In this document: positions 49,401-60,436 of the stretch, piece by piece
How the letters are laid out: each line of letters begins with the position of its first letter
Numbering within the stretch: the first letter of the stretch is position 1
Source of the DNA: Owenia fusiformis
Lineage: Eukaryota > Annelida > Polychaeta > Sabellida > Oweniidae
Direction: 5' to 3'
Assembly: GCA_903813345.2 (NCBI GenBank)
Contig: CAIIXF020000003.1
Coordinates: 11,858,931 to 11,922,930 of the forward strand
Length of the DNA: 64,000 nt
Program-made: the position numbers and the translations under genes
The notes under the pieces: model-generated
The model's database searches: none
Told to the model about the DNA's origin: nothing
What the model saw: the letters and a program-made list of their open reading frames with translations, nothing else

Positions 49401-49786
49401 CATTGACTTAACTTGGGGATATACACCATTGTATCATTGTATGACTCAGCATCGGGATACCATCATGTACATTACCATGTGGTTAGATATAATATCCTCA
49501 AGTTGATCGAATCTCAACAAGTCCATTCATGTTGGATAGTATTGCTACAATCCATTTTCAACAGCAAGAATTAAACAGTTCTAAAACAGGACATTAAAGC
49601 TTAACCGAGGAAATTTTGGGTTATTAGTATAGTACAAACTTGATGTTATTTCTCCTTTCTGTCTTGTTTCCAGGGAAGATAGACGACTGGAAAAACATGT
49701 TCACTGTGGCACAGAGTGAACAATTTGATAAACTCTTCCAGGAGAAAATGAAAGACACTGGCTTTCCTGAACCCATTTACGAATAA
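34457..49786 (+). CDS. Cytosolic sulfotransferase, gene C (7 exons, 323 aa)
   Basis: Predicted PAPS-dependent cytosolic sulfotransferase. Exons are 34457-34634, 43193-43306, 44046-44185, 44479-44626, 46202-46299, 46621-46801 and 49674-49786 (972 nt). All introns are GT-AG with consistent phases. Seen: [10 protein letters not shown] start, loop [12 protein letters not shown] (residues 56-67), His128 in FFNHMSYEF, Arg150 and Ser158 in [22 protein letters not shown], Arg285-Lys286-Gly287, and KNVFTVAQSE (293-302), an exact KxxxTVxxxE dimer motif. The protein ends GFPEPIYE, as in B. The loop Lys of typical SULTs is Arg here, the Lys before the catalytic His is Asn, and TTW is THL. The acceptor substrate cannot be read from sequence. 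Intron 1 is ~8.6 kb, against ~2.3 kb in B. It is the best candidate for a functional member of the B/C pair. Confidence 0.9.
34723..35110 (+). repeat. Downstream direct repeat flanking exon 1 of gene C
   Basis: Starts AAGCTTGTATTCGTAGGTGC and aligns with the sequence upstream of exon 1 through AATAATCGGTGAT and CACTAATCACTTGAAT. The repeat's tail reappears at about 35335-35388 and at 37226-37370, separated by inserted sequence. Confidence 0.6.
35389..37225. mobile_element. Probable 1.8-kb insertion in intron 1 of gene C
   Basis: The repeat tail reads ...AATCGGTGATTAT up to 35388 and resumes as TTTTCACACTAATCACTTG from about 37228. The intervening 1.84 kb matches nothing else in the window. 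It contains a short 3-unit tandem repeat (GCGGCCACGATGCCAAT, about 35573-35630). No ORF of note and no clear terminal repeats were seen, so the element class is unknown. Confidence 0.4.
37371..40694. other. Gene-free part of intron 1 of gene C
   Basis: About 3.3 kb without a recognisable coding region. A TAACTAACTAACTG tract at about 39195-39208, preceded by ACTATAATAAATATT, resembles the tail of the LINE family inserted in gene B, here on the + strand. A minus-strand ORF at 40359-40733 has no recognisable domain. Confidence 0.4.
40695..41343. mobile_element. Fold-back element in intron 1 of gene C
   Basis: Ends CAAGGGCCGATCAAAAAG and CTTTTTGATCGGCCCTTG, flanked by TA on both sides. Inverted arms of about 215 bp match closely (TTTCTTACCGTTGGCTCT with AGAGCCAACGGTAAGAAA, and TTAGGTGGAGCAGCGTT with AACGCTGCTCCACCTAA). 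The middle ~200 bp is non-coding. It is a clear non-autonomous mariner-type element. Confidence 0.8.
41344..42596. other. Gene-free part of intron 1 of gene C
   Basis: A/T-rich with long A and T runs. It starts TAGGGTGTTCTGGAAAT immediately after the fold-back element, which might be the edge of another element. Similarity to block B resumes near 42600 (GGATGTGGCTCA, GGTGTGTTCTTTAGGATTTG). Confidence 0.35.
43768..43860. repeat. 20-bp perfect inverted repeat in intron 2 of gene C
   Basis: CTCCTAGACTTCCACCAACG at 43768-43787 is the exact reverse complement of 43841-43860, with a 53-base loop. The symmetry produces similar-sized ORFs on both strands here (43527-43934 and 43634-43921), which should not be taken as genes. 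The hairpin is absent from gene B. Confidence 0.75.
44812..45648. mobile_element. Fold-back element in intron 4 of gene C
   Basis: Starts CACCAATGCAGACAGATCG and ends CGATCTGTCTGCATGGGGTG. It is the duplicated counterpart of 20721-22635 but lacks the LINE insertion, so it gives the empty-site sequence (CACATTGAGTTCTATACG). Confidence 0.75.
46920..49235. mobile_element. Nested CGTTC/GAACG-studded palindromic elements, intron 6 of gene C
   Basis: The terminal motif TATCACACCAAACTAGTTCT or its complement occurs repeatedly (near 47689, 48039, 48790, 48831 and 49217). It alternates in orientation, which indicates two or more complete or partial elements side by side or nested. Between 48040 and 48810 the sequence closely follows the gene B element. 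No coding region is seen. The different number of units accounts for much of the intron 6 divergence between B and C. Confidence 0.6.
49280..49592. mobile_element. Short fold-back in intron 6 of gene C
   Basis: Counterpart of 26427-26671. TTATTCTTGCAATTGAAAA on the left pairs with TTTTCAACAGCAAGAATTAA on the right, and CTTGTTGAGACTC pairs with GAATCTCAACAAG. The loop is longer than in gene B and includes CAGCATCGGGATACC. Confidence 0.55.
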
Positions 49787-50526
49787 GACATGGTTATGAC
49801 TATGTGACTGTATGTGAAGATTAATATTTACGATGATTAATTGTATGTTAACAACTTCATCAAATGACCTTACTCGTGGCACTGAATTTGATAACATTAA
49901 CACGGAATAACTAATCATTTCAGTAAAAAATAGTAACCTTACGCTAGTAAAAAAAATATAGCATACTGGCATAGGAATATCAGCACAACTAAAATCACTA
50001 AAATATAATTTGATTTCCCTGTGTTGCACATTATATTTTTTATTGAACTATATTACAGTAGCACATCTGTTAACAATTATTATATAAGGCAAAAAGCAGA
50101 TACCTCGGGAAGTATTTTATTTATTTTTGAAAAAAAGAGGTTCAACCCTAACTATAGTTTGGCAATTTTGACATGTGTCCCCTTTATTTTTGACTAAAAA
50201 TACATTATATGTTGTTTTTTCATTTCATTACTTTGACCTACTTCTGACCCCATTTGACCTACTTTTTGAGATTTTCAACAGATCCCTTGATAGTTTTGAA
50301 TGAAATATAATATGGTACATTTTTACTGTACCTATTCAACTTTGGAAACGCCGGCGGAGGGTCATCTGTCCATTAGTGTCTTGAAAAATACGTTGCACAT
50401 ATTAGGGTTAAACTCCTCTGACGCTATATATAGTGTGCGCTTTCATGTACGTCAACGTATTCAATAATCAAGTGTGACAGTTGTCACACTTTAAGTGTGA
50501 TAATCATCAAAGCTTGTTTGATGATG

Positions 50527-52688
50527 GTAGAATGGAAGTTTATTCTATATAATCAAATGCGTTATTTGCATAATCGTACGAGTCTCTAATCATTTAAGTC
50601 TTGTTAATTAAGTTTCATACTTTGCCATTTTGTCGAGTGCAGAAGCCTGTCTTATGTTAACACCTTAAGCCAAAAGTGAGCGTTAAACTGGGAAACCACA
50701 TATATTTTCCTCTTTTAACCTTGCTGATCTATGGCCGTTAACAATCATTAAGCATGTCATGACGTTGCATTTGTAAAGATTTATGATCGGAAACAAATTG
50801 CCTCACTCCACCCTCCCCCTCCCCCACGCCCTCTGAAAATCCTAGCTACGGCAGTGCTTTGGATAACGTATATTTTTGTAAGGCACTTCCGTAAACAGAT
50901 ATTCAAAAGAAATTACAATACAGATCAAATGTAAAATTAACATTGAATAATTTAACACGTTACTTCTGACACTACACTCCCCTCAATAAGTTTGATAACC
51001 GGAAATCGTTATTGGGTATATAGCATTTGAAAGCCTGGCATAAGTCATTGTCTGAATTTTTTGTTCCTCTAGTTGGAGATATGCATGTACGACAAAAACG
51101 ATTTTTTCAAATCGTTAGACATAAACATGCTTTTAAAGGTAGGATCAGAGGCCTCATTATCATCTGGTCGCAACGCAAAATCGCATGCGAATCGCATCGC
51201 AAGACATCGCAACGCAACTATTTCCCAAAAATGTTATTATCATTCCATCGCATCGCAAGTCTGACGCAAAGTTATCGATTTTCTGATCGCAACTAAACAA
51301 AAAGTTGCGACGACGTTTACCCTGTCGCAAATCAAATCGCAAATCTAGTTCATCTTTGAGCTTTTTTTATTTTATCTATGTTAATGGATATTTTGTGGTG
51401 TTTTATATCGGTCATTTCACTACCTGTTAAGTATTAATCAAAAGTATCGAAGAAATTGTTCAATTTTATTTATTTAATATGATTAAAATATACATTTAAT
51501 TGAGCCTGTAAATCCTAAAAAATCACGTTTGTTTCTAAATATTGCGAACGCATCACATACTGTATACGTCTTAGATTGGTGCCCGCAATATTTCGTGCTC
51601 TTTGGAGCATAGGATTTTCGCCAATTAAATATTTATTTAGCTAATAAAGCTTGTTTGTTGAATTAATCTTGCCACTACTACACTAATGTTCTGAGTATTC
51701 CTACACTGCGTCAAAAGCACTTAAATCTCCATGGGATTAATAAACTATTTAGCGATTATTAAGAAAAATAATTCAACAATCACCGTAAATAGTTGACCTT
51801 CGTTTAGATAGATATCACTAAATACCAACTAGGTATTTAAGTCATATACCGTTTTTCAAATAACCCATGAATAGTGTTGGTTATTTATGATGTATTTATT
51901 TACTGCTTGGAATGTATTTTATAGTTTATTAACGTGTATTTATCATGTCATGTAAATACACAGGGGTATCCATTTGGATATTAATGCCATCTGACCCGAG
52001 TTACGTCATACATCTCATTTGATACCAATGAGTATTAATGGTATTTATAACGTAATGTTGATACTTGATTGGATTTATTGAGTATCAATGGTCATTTAGC
52101 CCAAGTTTCGTCACGCTATTGGGTTAATGATATAAATACCTAAACGCATTTGCGCTAGATTATGAGGTATTTTCAAATTATTAGTAAGTATTCGTCTGAT
52201 CATCACTTTTTATAATAAATGCACTAAGTGCTTATTTAAGGGTACTAATAGTATAAAAACAGGATTTCTTAATGAATGGGGGGGGGGCGCTGGTTATAAT
52301 ATTGTAGCATATTCATGCGATATGACCTAGCTTCACTTTCATAAATGAGGCAAAAATGTACAATTTATTTTTAATAGCTTTATTAATAATCTATATCATG
52401 ATTTTACATTCATTAAGCTTTAATTGACATATAGTCATGCATTTACAGTCCATATTACGTAATATATGAGTGATGTAAAATTATAATATGAATCTACAGA
52501 TTCACCGAATCCAAACTTTTTCACTATATCGTTAACTACAGGGTGACTAAAAGTAAATGCAACCCGTAACACAGTTAATAAATAAATAAAACAATAAATA
52601 CGATTGCTTAACTTTAATATTTTACCCATGATGAAGCTAAGATAATCAAGTTTCCTGAGTTTCATGTCTCTCATTCAAACGGTTCTTC
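50527..52688. other. Intergenic stretch after block C
   Basis: No gene recognised. Homology with block B ends near 50526. A TCGCA-rich patch (51170-51345) follows the possible terminal repeat at 51148. ORFs at 51027-51342 are produced by this repeat-rich patch. Confidence 0.35.
51148..51173 (+). repeat. 26-bp repeat, inverted copy at 60111-60136
   Basis: It begins GAGGCCTCATTATCATC and is an exact reverse complement of 60111-60136. TCGCA/ACGCA-rich sequence lies inside each copy. The two sites bracket ~9 kb that includes the minisatellite. Confidence 0.7.
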
Positions 52689-52694
52689 TTTATT
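52689..52694 (-). terminator. Candidate polyadenylation signal, minus strand
   Basis: AATAAA on the minus strand (TTTATT on +), about 80 bases beyond the stop codon of the possible exon at 52775-53023. Confidence 0.3.
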
Positions 52695-52774
52695 GTCTTT
52701 CAAAGACTATGTCCGTTTTCCTCTACTTGACCACACCCGAGTATTTCGTTTAACAGTTCTTTGCCTTTGATCTA

Positions 52775-53023
52775 TCAGAGGGTCCTATACAGAACGCTTC
52801 CTCTCATGGCTGCATGGACGTAATCTCCAAGTATACGGTCCTGAATCCTTTTATCTAGGGTCTTGATAAAGCCTTCTGTTCTCCACCGTGGAGTTCTCAA
52901 GTTGACCGGTTTTGTCTCACTTTCGAACTCCTCGTCAGACAGTATTTCGGTAGTTCCTCCAATACTCCACATATGGAATTCATTGTCTCATTCACTGGCC
53001 ATCTTCCCTCTCCATAGTTTAGT
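52775..53023 (-). CDS. Possible terminal exon of an unrecognised minus-strand gene
   Basis: On the minus strand a good 3' splice site (TTTATTGTTTTAG) ends at 53024. Two frames are partly open after it. One starts LNYGEGRWPVNETMNSICG and stops within about 45 codons. Another has WSIGGTTEILSDEEFE and KTLDKRIQDRILGDYVHAAM and stops at 52775. Because neither spans the whole exon, the unit may be frameshifted or misjudged. No family is recognised. An AATAAA follows at 52694. Confidence 0.22.
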
Positions 53024-53169
53024 CTAAAACAATAAAATGCATGTGTTACATGAGCATCGGCAATAATGAAGCAACTACCACCCCTGTAATGAGATGGGAG
53101 GTTAACAGTTGTATAAAATGCTTAAACTAAGGGATAATCTTGCAAAGCAATAACGTTAAAATAAAATGT

Positions 53170-56100
53170 AGTCACAGGATTGTACATACTTATTGGAAAA
53201 GGAGTGTACATACTTATTGGAATAGGATTGTACCTTCTTATTGCCACAAGATTTTACCTATTTAATGCAACAGGATTGCCAAAAGATTTACCTACGTATT
53301 GTCACAGGTTTGTACCTACTTATTGCCACTGGTATGTACCTACTTATTGCCACTGATTTGTACCTACTTATTGCCACTGGATTTGTACCTTCTTGCTGCC
53401 ACAGGTTTGTACCTACTTACTGCCACATAATTGTACCTTATTCCTACCACAGCCTGACAGGATTGAACCTACTTACTGCCTCATGGTTGTACCTTCTTAC
53501 AGTCATAAGTGTACCTTCTATTTGCAACAATATTGTACCTACTTATTACCACAGGATTGTACCTACTTACTGCAAAAGGCTTGTACCTTCTTACTGCCAC
53601 AGGATTGTACCTATTTACTGCCACAGGTTTGTACCTACTTACTGCCAAAGGATAGTACCTAATTATTGCCACAGGATTGTACCTACGTATGGCCACAGGA
53701 TAGTACCTAATTATTGCCACAGGATTGTACATACGTATAGCCACAGCATTGTACCTACGTATAGCCACAGGATTGTACCTAAGTATAGCCACAGGATTGT
53801 ACCTACGTATAGCCACAGGATTGTACCTACGTATAGCCACAGGATGGTACCTACGTATAGCCACAGGATGGTACCTACGTATAGCCACAGGATTGTACCT
53901 ACGTATAGCCACAGGATTGTACCTACGTATAGCCACAGGATGGTACCTACGTATAGCCACAGGATTGTACCTACGTATAGCCACAGGATTGTACCTACGT
54001 ATAGCCACAGGATTGTACCTACGTATAGCCACAGGATTGTACCTACGTATAGCCACATGATTGTACCTACGTATAGCCACAGGATGGTACCTACGTATAG
54101 CCACAAGATTGTACCTACGTATAGCCACAGGATTGTACAGACGTATAGCCACAGGATTGTACCTACGTATAGCCACAGGATTGTACCTACGTATAACCAG
54201 AGGATTGTACCTACGTATAGCCACAGGATTGTACCTACGTATAGCCACAGGATTGTACCTACGTATAGCCACAAGATTGTACCTACGTATAGCCACAGGA
54301 TTGTACCTACGTATGGCCACAGGATTGTACATACGTATAGCCACAGGATTGTACCTACGTATAACCACAGGATTGTACCTACGTATAGCCATAGGATTGT
54401 ACCTACGTATAGCCACAGGATTGTACCTACGTATAGCCACAGGATTGTACCTACGTATAACCACAGGATTGTACCTACGTATAGCCACAGGATTGTGCCT
54501 ACGTATAGCCACAGGATGGTACCTACGTATAGCCACAAGATTGTACCTACGTATAGCCACAGGATTGTACCTACGTATAGCCACAGGATTGTACCTACGT
54601 ATAGCCACAGGATTGTACCTACGTATAACCACAGGATTGTACCTACGTATAGCCACAGGATTGTGCCTACGTATAGCCACAGGATGGTACCTACGTATAG
54701 CCACAAGATTGTACCTACGTATAGCCACAGGATTGTACCTACGTATAGCCACAGGATTGTACCTACGTATAGCCACAGGATTGTACCTACGTATAACCAC
54801 AGTATTGTACCTACGTATAGCCACAGGATTGTACCTACGAATAGTCACAGGATTGTACCTACGTATAGCCACAGGATTGTACCTACGTATAGCCACAGGA
54901 CTTACCTTCGTATAGCCACAGGATGGTACTTACGTATAGCCACAAGATTGTACCTACGTATAGCCACAAGATTGTACCTACGTATAGCCAGAGGATTGTA
55001 CCTACGTATAGCCACAGGATTGTACCTACTTACTGCAACAGGTTTGTACCTTCTTACTGCCACAGGATTGTACCTATTTACTGCCACAGGTTTGTACCTA
55101 CTTACTGCCAAAGGATAGTACCTAATTATTGCCACAGGGTTGTACCTACGTATGGCCACAGGATAGTACCTAATTATTGCCACAGGATTGTACATACGTA
55201 TAGCCACAGGATTGTACTTACGTATAGCCACAGGATTGTACCTAAGTATAGCCACAGGATTGTACCTACGTATAGCCACAGGATTGTACCTAAGTATAGC
55301 CACAGGATTGTACCTACGTATAGCCACAGGATTGTACCTACGTATAGCCACAGGATGGTACCTACGTATAGCCACAAGATTGTACCTACGTATAGCCACA
55401 GGATTGTACCTACGTATAGCCACAGGATTGTACCTACGTATAGCCACAGGATTGTACCTACGTATAACCACAGGATTGTACCTACGTATAGCCACAGGAT
55501 TGTACTTACAAATAGTCACAGGATTGTACCTACGTATAGCCACAGGATTGTACCTACGTATAGCCACAGGATTGTACCTACGTATAGCCACAGGATTGAA
55601 CCTACGTATAACCACAGGATTGTACCTACGTATAGCCACAGGATTGTACTTACGAATAGTCACAGGATTGTACCTACGTATAGCCACAGGATTGTACCTA
55701 CGTATAGCCACAGGACTTACCTACGTATAGCCACAGGATGGTACTTACGTATAGCCACAAGATTGTACCTACGTATAGCCACAAGATTGTACCTACGTAT
55801 AGCCACAGGATTGTACCTACGTATAGCCACAGGATTGTGGAATCTTGTGGCAGTAAGTAGGTACAATCCTGTGGCAATAAGGATTTTACCTACTCACTGC
55901 CACAGTATTGTACCTACTTACTGCCACAGTATAGTTCATTATTATTGCCACAGGATTGTACCTTCGTATAGCCACAGGATGGTACCTACGTATAGCCACA
56001 AGATTGTACCTACGTATAGCCACAGGATTGTACCTACGTATAGCCACAGGATTGTACCTACGTATAGCCACAGGATTGTACCTACGTATAACCACAGGAT

Positions 56101-58100
56101 TGTACCTACGTATAGCCACAGGATTGTACTACGAATAGTCACAGGATTGTACCTACGTATAGCCACAGGATTGTACCTACGTATAGCCACAGGACTTACC
56201 TACGTATAGCCACAGGATGGTACTTACGTATAGCCACAAGATTGTACCTACGTATAGCCACAAGATTGTACCTACGTATAGCCACAGGATTGTACCTACG
56301 TATAGCCACAGGATTGTACCTACGTATAACCACAGCATTGTACCTACGTATAGCCACAGGATTGTTCCTACGAATAGTCACAGGATTGTACCTACGTATA
56401 GCCACAGGATTGTACCTACGTATGGCCACAGGATAGTACCTACGAATAGTCACAGGATTGTACCTACGTATAGCCACAGGATTGTACCTACGTATAGCCA
56501 CAGGATTGTACCTACGTATAGCCACAGGTTGGTACCTACGTATAGCCACAGGATGGTAACTACGTATAGCCACAGGATTGTACCTACGTATAGCCACAGG
56601 ATGGTACCTACGCATAGCCACAGGATTGTACCTACGTATAGCCACAGGATAGTACCTACGTATAGCCACAGGATTGTACCTACGTATAGCCACAGGATTG
56701 TACCTACGTATAGCCACAGGATTGTACCTACGTATAGCCACAGGATTGTACCTACGTATAGCCACAGGATTGTACCTACGTATAGCCACAGGATTGTACC
56801 TACGTATAGCCACAGCATTGTACCTACGTATAGCCACAGGATTGTACCTACGTATAGCCACATGATTGTACCTACGTATAGCCACATGATTGTACCTACT
56901 TATTGCCACAGGATTGTACCTTCTCACTGCCACAGGATTGTACCTACGTATAGCCACAGGATTGTACCTACGTATAGCCACAGGATTGTACCTACTTACT
57001 GCCACAGGATTGTACCTACGTATAGCCACAGGATTGTACCTACTTATTGCCACAGGATTGTACCTACTTACTGCCACAGGATTGTACCTACTTACTGCCA
57101 CAGGACTGTACCTACTCATTGCCAATCCTGTAGGTAGAATCCTGTGGCAGTGAGTATCTGCAATCTTGTGGCAGTAAGTAGGTACAATCCTGTGGCAATA
57201 AGGATTTTACCTACTCACTGCCACAGTATTGTACCTACTTACTGCCACAGTATAGTTCATTATTATTGCCACAGGATTGTACCTTCGTATAGCCACAGGA
57301 TTATACCTACGTAAAGCCACAGGATTGAACCTACTTATTGCCACAGGATTGTACCTACTTATTGCCACAGGATTGTACCTTCTTACTGCCACAGGATTGT
57401 ACCTACTTACTGCCACAGGACTGTACCGACCTATAACCACAGGATTGTACCTATTCATTGCCAATCCTGTAGAATCCTGTGGCAGTGAGTAGCTGCAATC
57501 CTGGCAGTAAGTAGGTACAATCCTGTGGCAATAAGGATTTTACCTACTCACTGCCACAGTATTGTACCTACTTACTGCCACAGGATTGTACCTTCGTATA
57601 GCCACAGGATTGTACCTTCGTATAGCCACAGGATTGAACCTACTTATTGCCACAGAATTGTACCTACTTACTGCCACAGGATTGAACCTACGTATAGTCA
57701 CAGGATTGTACCTACGTATAGCCACAAGATTGTTACCTACTTATTGCCACAAGATTGTACCTACTTACTGCCATAGGTTTGAACCTACCTACTGCTGCAG
57801 GATTGTATCTACTAACTGCCACGGGATTGTTCCTACTTACTGCCACAGGATTGTAACTATGTACTGCCACAGGTTTGTGCCTACTTACTGTGATAGGTTT
57901 TTACCTTCAAATTGCCACAAGATTGTACCTACTTACTGCCATAGGTTTGTACCTACCTACTGCCATGGGATTGTATCTACTTACAGTCATAAGTGTACCT
58001 TCTAATTGCCACAAGATTTTACCTATTTATTGCCACATGATTGTACCTACGTATCGCCACAGGTTTGTACCTACTTACTTCCACGGGATCGTACCAACAT
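53170..58100 (+). repeat. 24-bp minisatellite array, ~4.9 kb, about 200 units
   Basis: The unit includes CCTACGTATAGCCACAGG and reads VPTYSHRI or YLRIATGL on the + strand, and AIRRYNPV or LWLYVGTI on the minus strand. The central part is nearly homogeneous. The edges carry a CTACTTACTGCCACAGG variant and more drift. Higher-order structure is visible: 53566-53740 recurs at about 55022-55205, and 54495-54640 recurs 168 bases later. Three segments are inverted (about 55838-55883, 57123-57205 and 57461-57537) and share a flanking context. Because 24 is a multiple of 3, four of six frames stay open over long distances; these are not genes. Confidence 0.95.
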
Positions 58101-58224
58101 ACTTAAAAGTACTAATTAAAACTAAATACAAATGAAGCATAACTATATGGAAAATCAAACCGCAATCGACTTGTAGACGGTTTATCTATATACGATTTAT
58201 AAAATGGTAATACTTACTGTTTAC

Positions 58225-58389
58225 GTAGAAGATGAAGATAAATTCCATGTATACATCATTCCTCAAATATTTCATAGCATCGGATTTCGAAGCACGAATG
58301 GTGTGGTTATAAAGTGCAAACATAAAATCTTTGATATTATGTGTATGACCGTTTTCTGAACTGAAAAACAAGACAAAACGTCTCCCCAT
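58225..58389 (-). CDS. Possible exon on the minus strand beyond the minisatellite
   Basis: An ATG-initiated frame, MGRRFVLFFSSENGHTHN onward, 55 codons, to TAC before GTAAAC. A stronger GTAAGT donor lies 7 bases further at 58217-58212. It could be the first exon of a gene whose intron holds the satellite. However, neither donor joins in frame to a fully open reading of 52775-53023. No family is recognised. Confidence 0.18.
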
Positions 58390-59188
58390 CTTAACTGAAA
58401 CTATTTCAAATCTTCATATGACTGTGTATTATACATTAGCATTGTGACCTACTTAGACATCCGACTGGCACTTGTAATCTCATACTGCTACCTACTGATA
58501 CGCTTGAACTTTATTAATGGTTATTTACAGAAATATATCATGAATAACCAATGGTGTATTAAAAGGATTTAAGTGATTTCCCTAAATCAGATAAATACCA
58601 CGAGGTATTGTTGCATGGTTGAAATAAGCAGTAAATAACCTAACTCATCGATGATATTTTGATAAATCAGGTAAATACGCATAAATAACCGAATAGATAT
58701 AAACGTATAAATACAAACATGTCCATTTATGTTCATTATAGCGATTTTCGGGTTTAATAACCAACTAACTATTTGCGGGATTTAGTGGTATTTACTTTAT
58801 TTCACACAGTGCTAGTTTATATGTACCTCACCTACATCGTCTGCAAAAGTGCAAGAACACCAAGATGTTTCATTTCATTCTGGTTCACTAGACTATATCC
58901 TCTAGTCTGAAATTTTTTTGAAATTTGGAATAAAAATATTCAGACTATAGCCCACATATGTTAAAATTTGGGATTGAAAAATATTTGTTTACATAGGAAG
59001 TACCATTCAAAATGGCCGACAGGGTAAATTAATTTGCATACTTGTTACTTCCCCTAGCTTTATTTCCATTTGACAATATGCTGTGTTACTTTTCATAGCA
59101 TTTAATTGTACCTTACTACTTAATTGAATTGTTATAATGCTTATTTTTGGGAAGGGAAGTTTCCTAAAATTGATAATTGTGTGCCTGA

Positions 59189-59582
59189 AAGGACGATTCT
59201 CGGTTTGGAGAACGAAGTTCATCAATATAAATGAGCATTATCCCTGCTTCGGACAAATTTGATTTTTTTACATAATATAGATTTGAATGTCTTCCTTTGA
59301 ATGGTCATTATTTAATTTGGGTAATATTTCTAGATTTTTCGCAAAATCTTTTTTAACGCAGTACACTGATGAACTTTTTTCCCCAAATCGAGACTTGTAT
59401 TTTATTGAATCGGTCTAATTGATCGTTATCCCTGCTTCAGACCAATTTGTTATTTTTACATCTTGTAGATTTAAATGTCCTCTTTTGAATATTTATAGTT
59501 TAATTTGGGTAATATTTCTATATTTTCCATGAAAAAAATTATTAGCCCAGGAGACTGTTCTCCAAACCGAGAATCGTCCTTT
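59189..59582. mobile_element. Element with 25-bp perfect inverted ends and internal duplication
   Basis: AAGGACGATTCTCGGTTTGG onward (59189-59213) is exactly complementary to 59558-59582. Between them a ~190-bp segment is duplicated in tandem: TTATCCCTGCTTCGGAC (from ~59237) recurs as TTATCCCTGCTTCAGAC (from ~59426), and TTTAATTTGGGTAATATTTC appears in both. Non-coding. Confidence 0.6.
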
Positions 59583-59636
59583 CCTGTTTTTTCCCACAGG
59601 AGGGACATAATGATCAATAGACTGAATTCTCAGGAA

Positions 59637-59960
59637 ATTCAGTCTATTATGTTTATGTTTATGTTTCTTTATTTCCTCCGTTTTATTGGAGAGCAAAACA
59701 ATGTATACATGCATATCACATTACAAACATATATTACAGAAGAGTAAAGGGTTATTAATATTTACATATTTACAAGTTAAATGACTCTAAATACATTTTA
59801 TCATTACAATTCAAGCGTACCTATTTGAAATACATATTTATATTGTAAAATGTATTTGCACATTCGATAACGAACATTTCATAAATGGTGTCATTGGCTA
59901 CATCAAAATCTATTCTGCTACCCAGAACAGTCTGTAAGAAAATATCGTCATCAAAATTGA
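59637..59960 (-). mobile_element. Possible LINE 3' end, minus strand
   Basis: The + strand reads ATGTTTATGTTTATGTTTC at about 59648, followed by TTTATTTCC. On the minus strand this is a hexamer-repeat tail (ACATAA) after AATAAAG, typical of non-LTR 3' ends. No coding region could be traced further into the element. Confidence 0.3.
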
Positions 59961-60110
59961 AAAGCATAACACTATCTTGAACTGGTAAGACTTACGTTTT
60001 AATTGTTTTGCGATTGCTTTGCGTCTGCGATTGCGCTCAATTGATAATATCACGCATCGCATGCGTTACGAATTGCGATCGCAATCGCATCGCAGACGCA
60101 ACGCAGCTAT

Positions 60111-60136
60111 TTGCGACCAGATGATAATGAGGCCTC
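60111..60136 (-). repeat. 26-bp repeat, inverted partner of 51148-51173
   Basis: Ends GATAATGAGGCCTC. The TCGCATCGCA, ACGCAACGCA and CTATT block just inside it (about 60080-60110) also occurs in direct orientation after the left copy (51197-51223). Confidence 0.7.
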
Positions 60137-60436
60137 AGATCTATAGGGAGTGACAAAATTGCAAGCTAAGCGTAATTGTTTTCCTTATAATAATCTTTAC
60201 TATGATATCTCCTAAAAGATCCAAAAATATGTCATCAATTTGTTGTTGGTTGTTGATTCAAAGTGCAGAAATCGGGGAATTAAATGTTTATATTCTCCCA
60301 AATAATGAAAGTGGTAACCATATTTATTGAAAAATGAATGAATTAAAAATCTCTTGTAACTAAACATGACAAGGAGTGGTATGGAGTATTAGGAACCCTA
60401 TTTATGTCAACCAATAAGCACTAGATTATATATAAC

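Noticed and set aside
53241-57137. Very long ORFs on both strands (up to ~625 codons)
   Set aside because: They are a by-product of a 24-bp repeat unit, which keeps four frames open. There is no non-repetitive domain, and the opposing-strand ORFs are equally long.
53170-58100. CRISPR-like array
   Set aside because: Units are contiguous with no unique spacers, and the window is eukaryotic.
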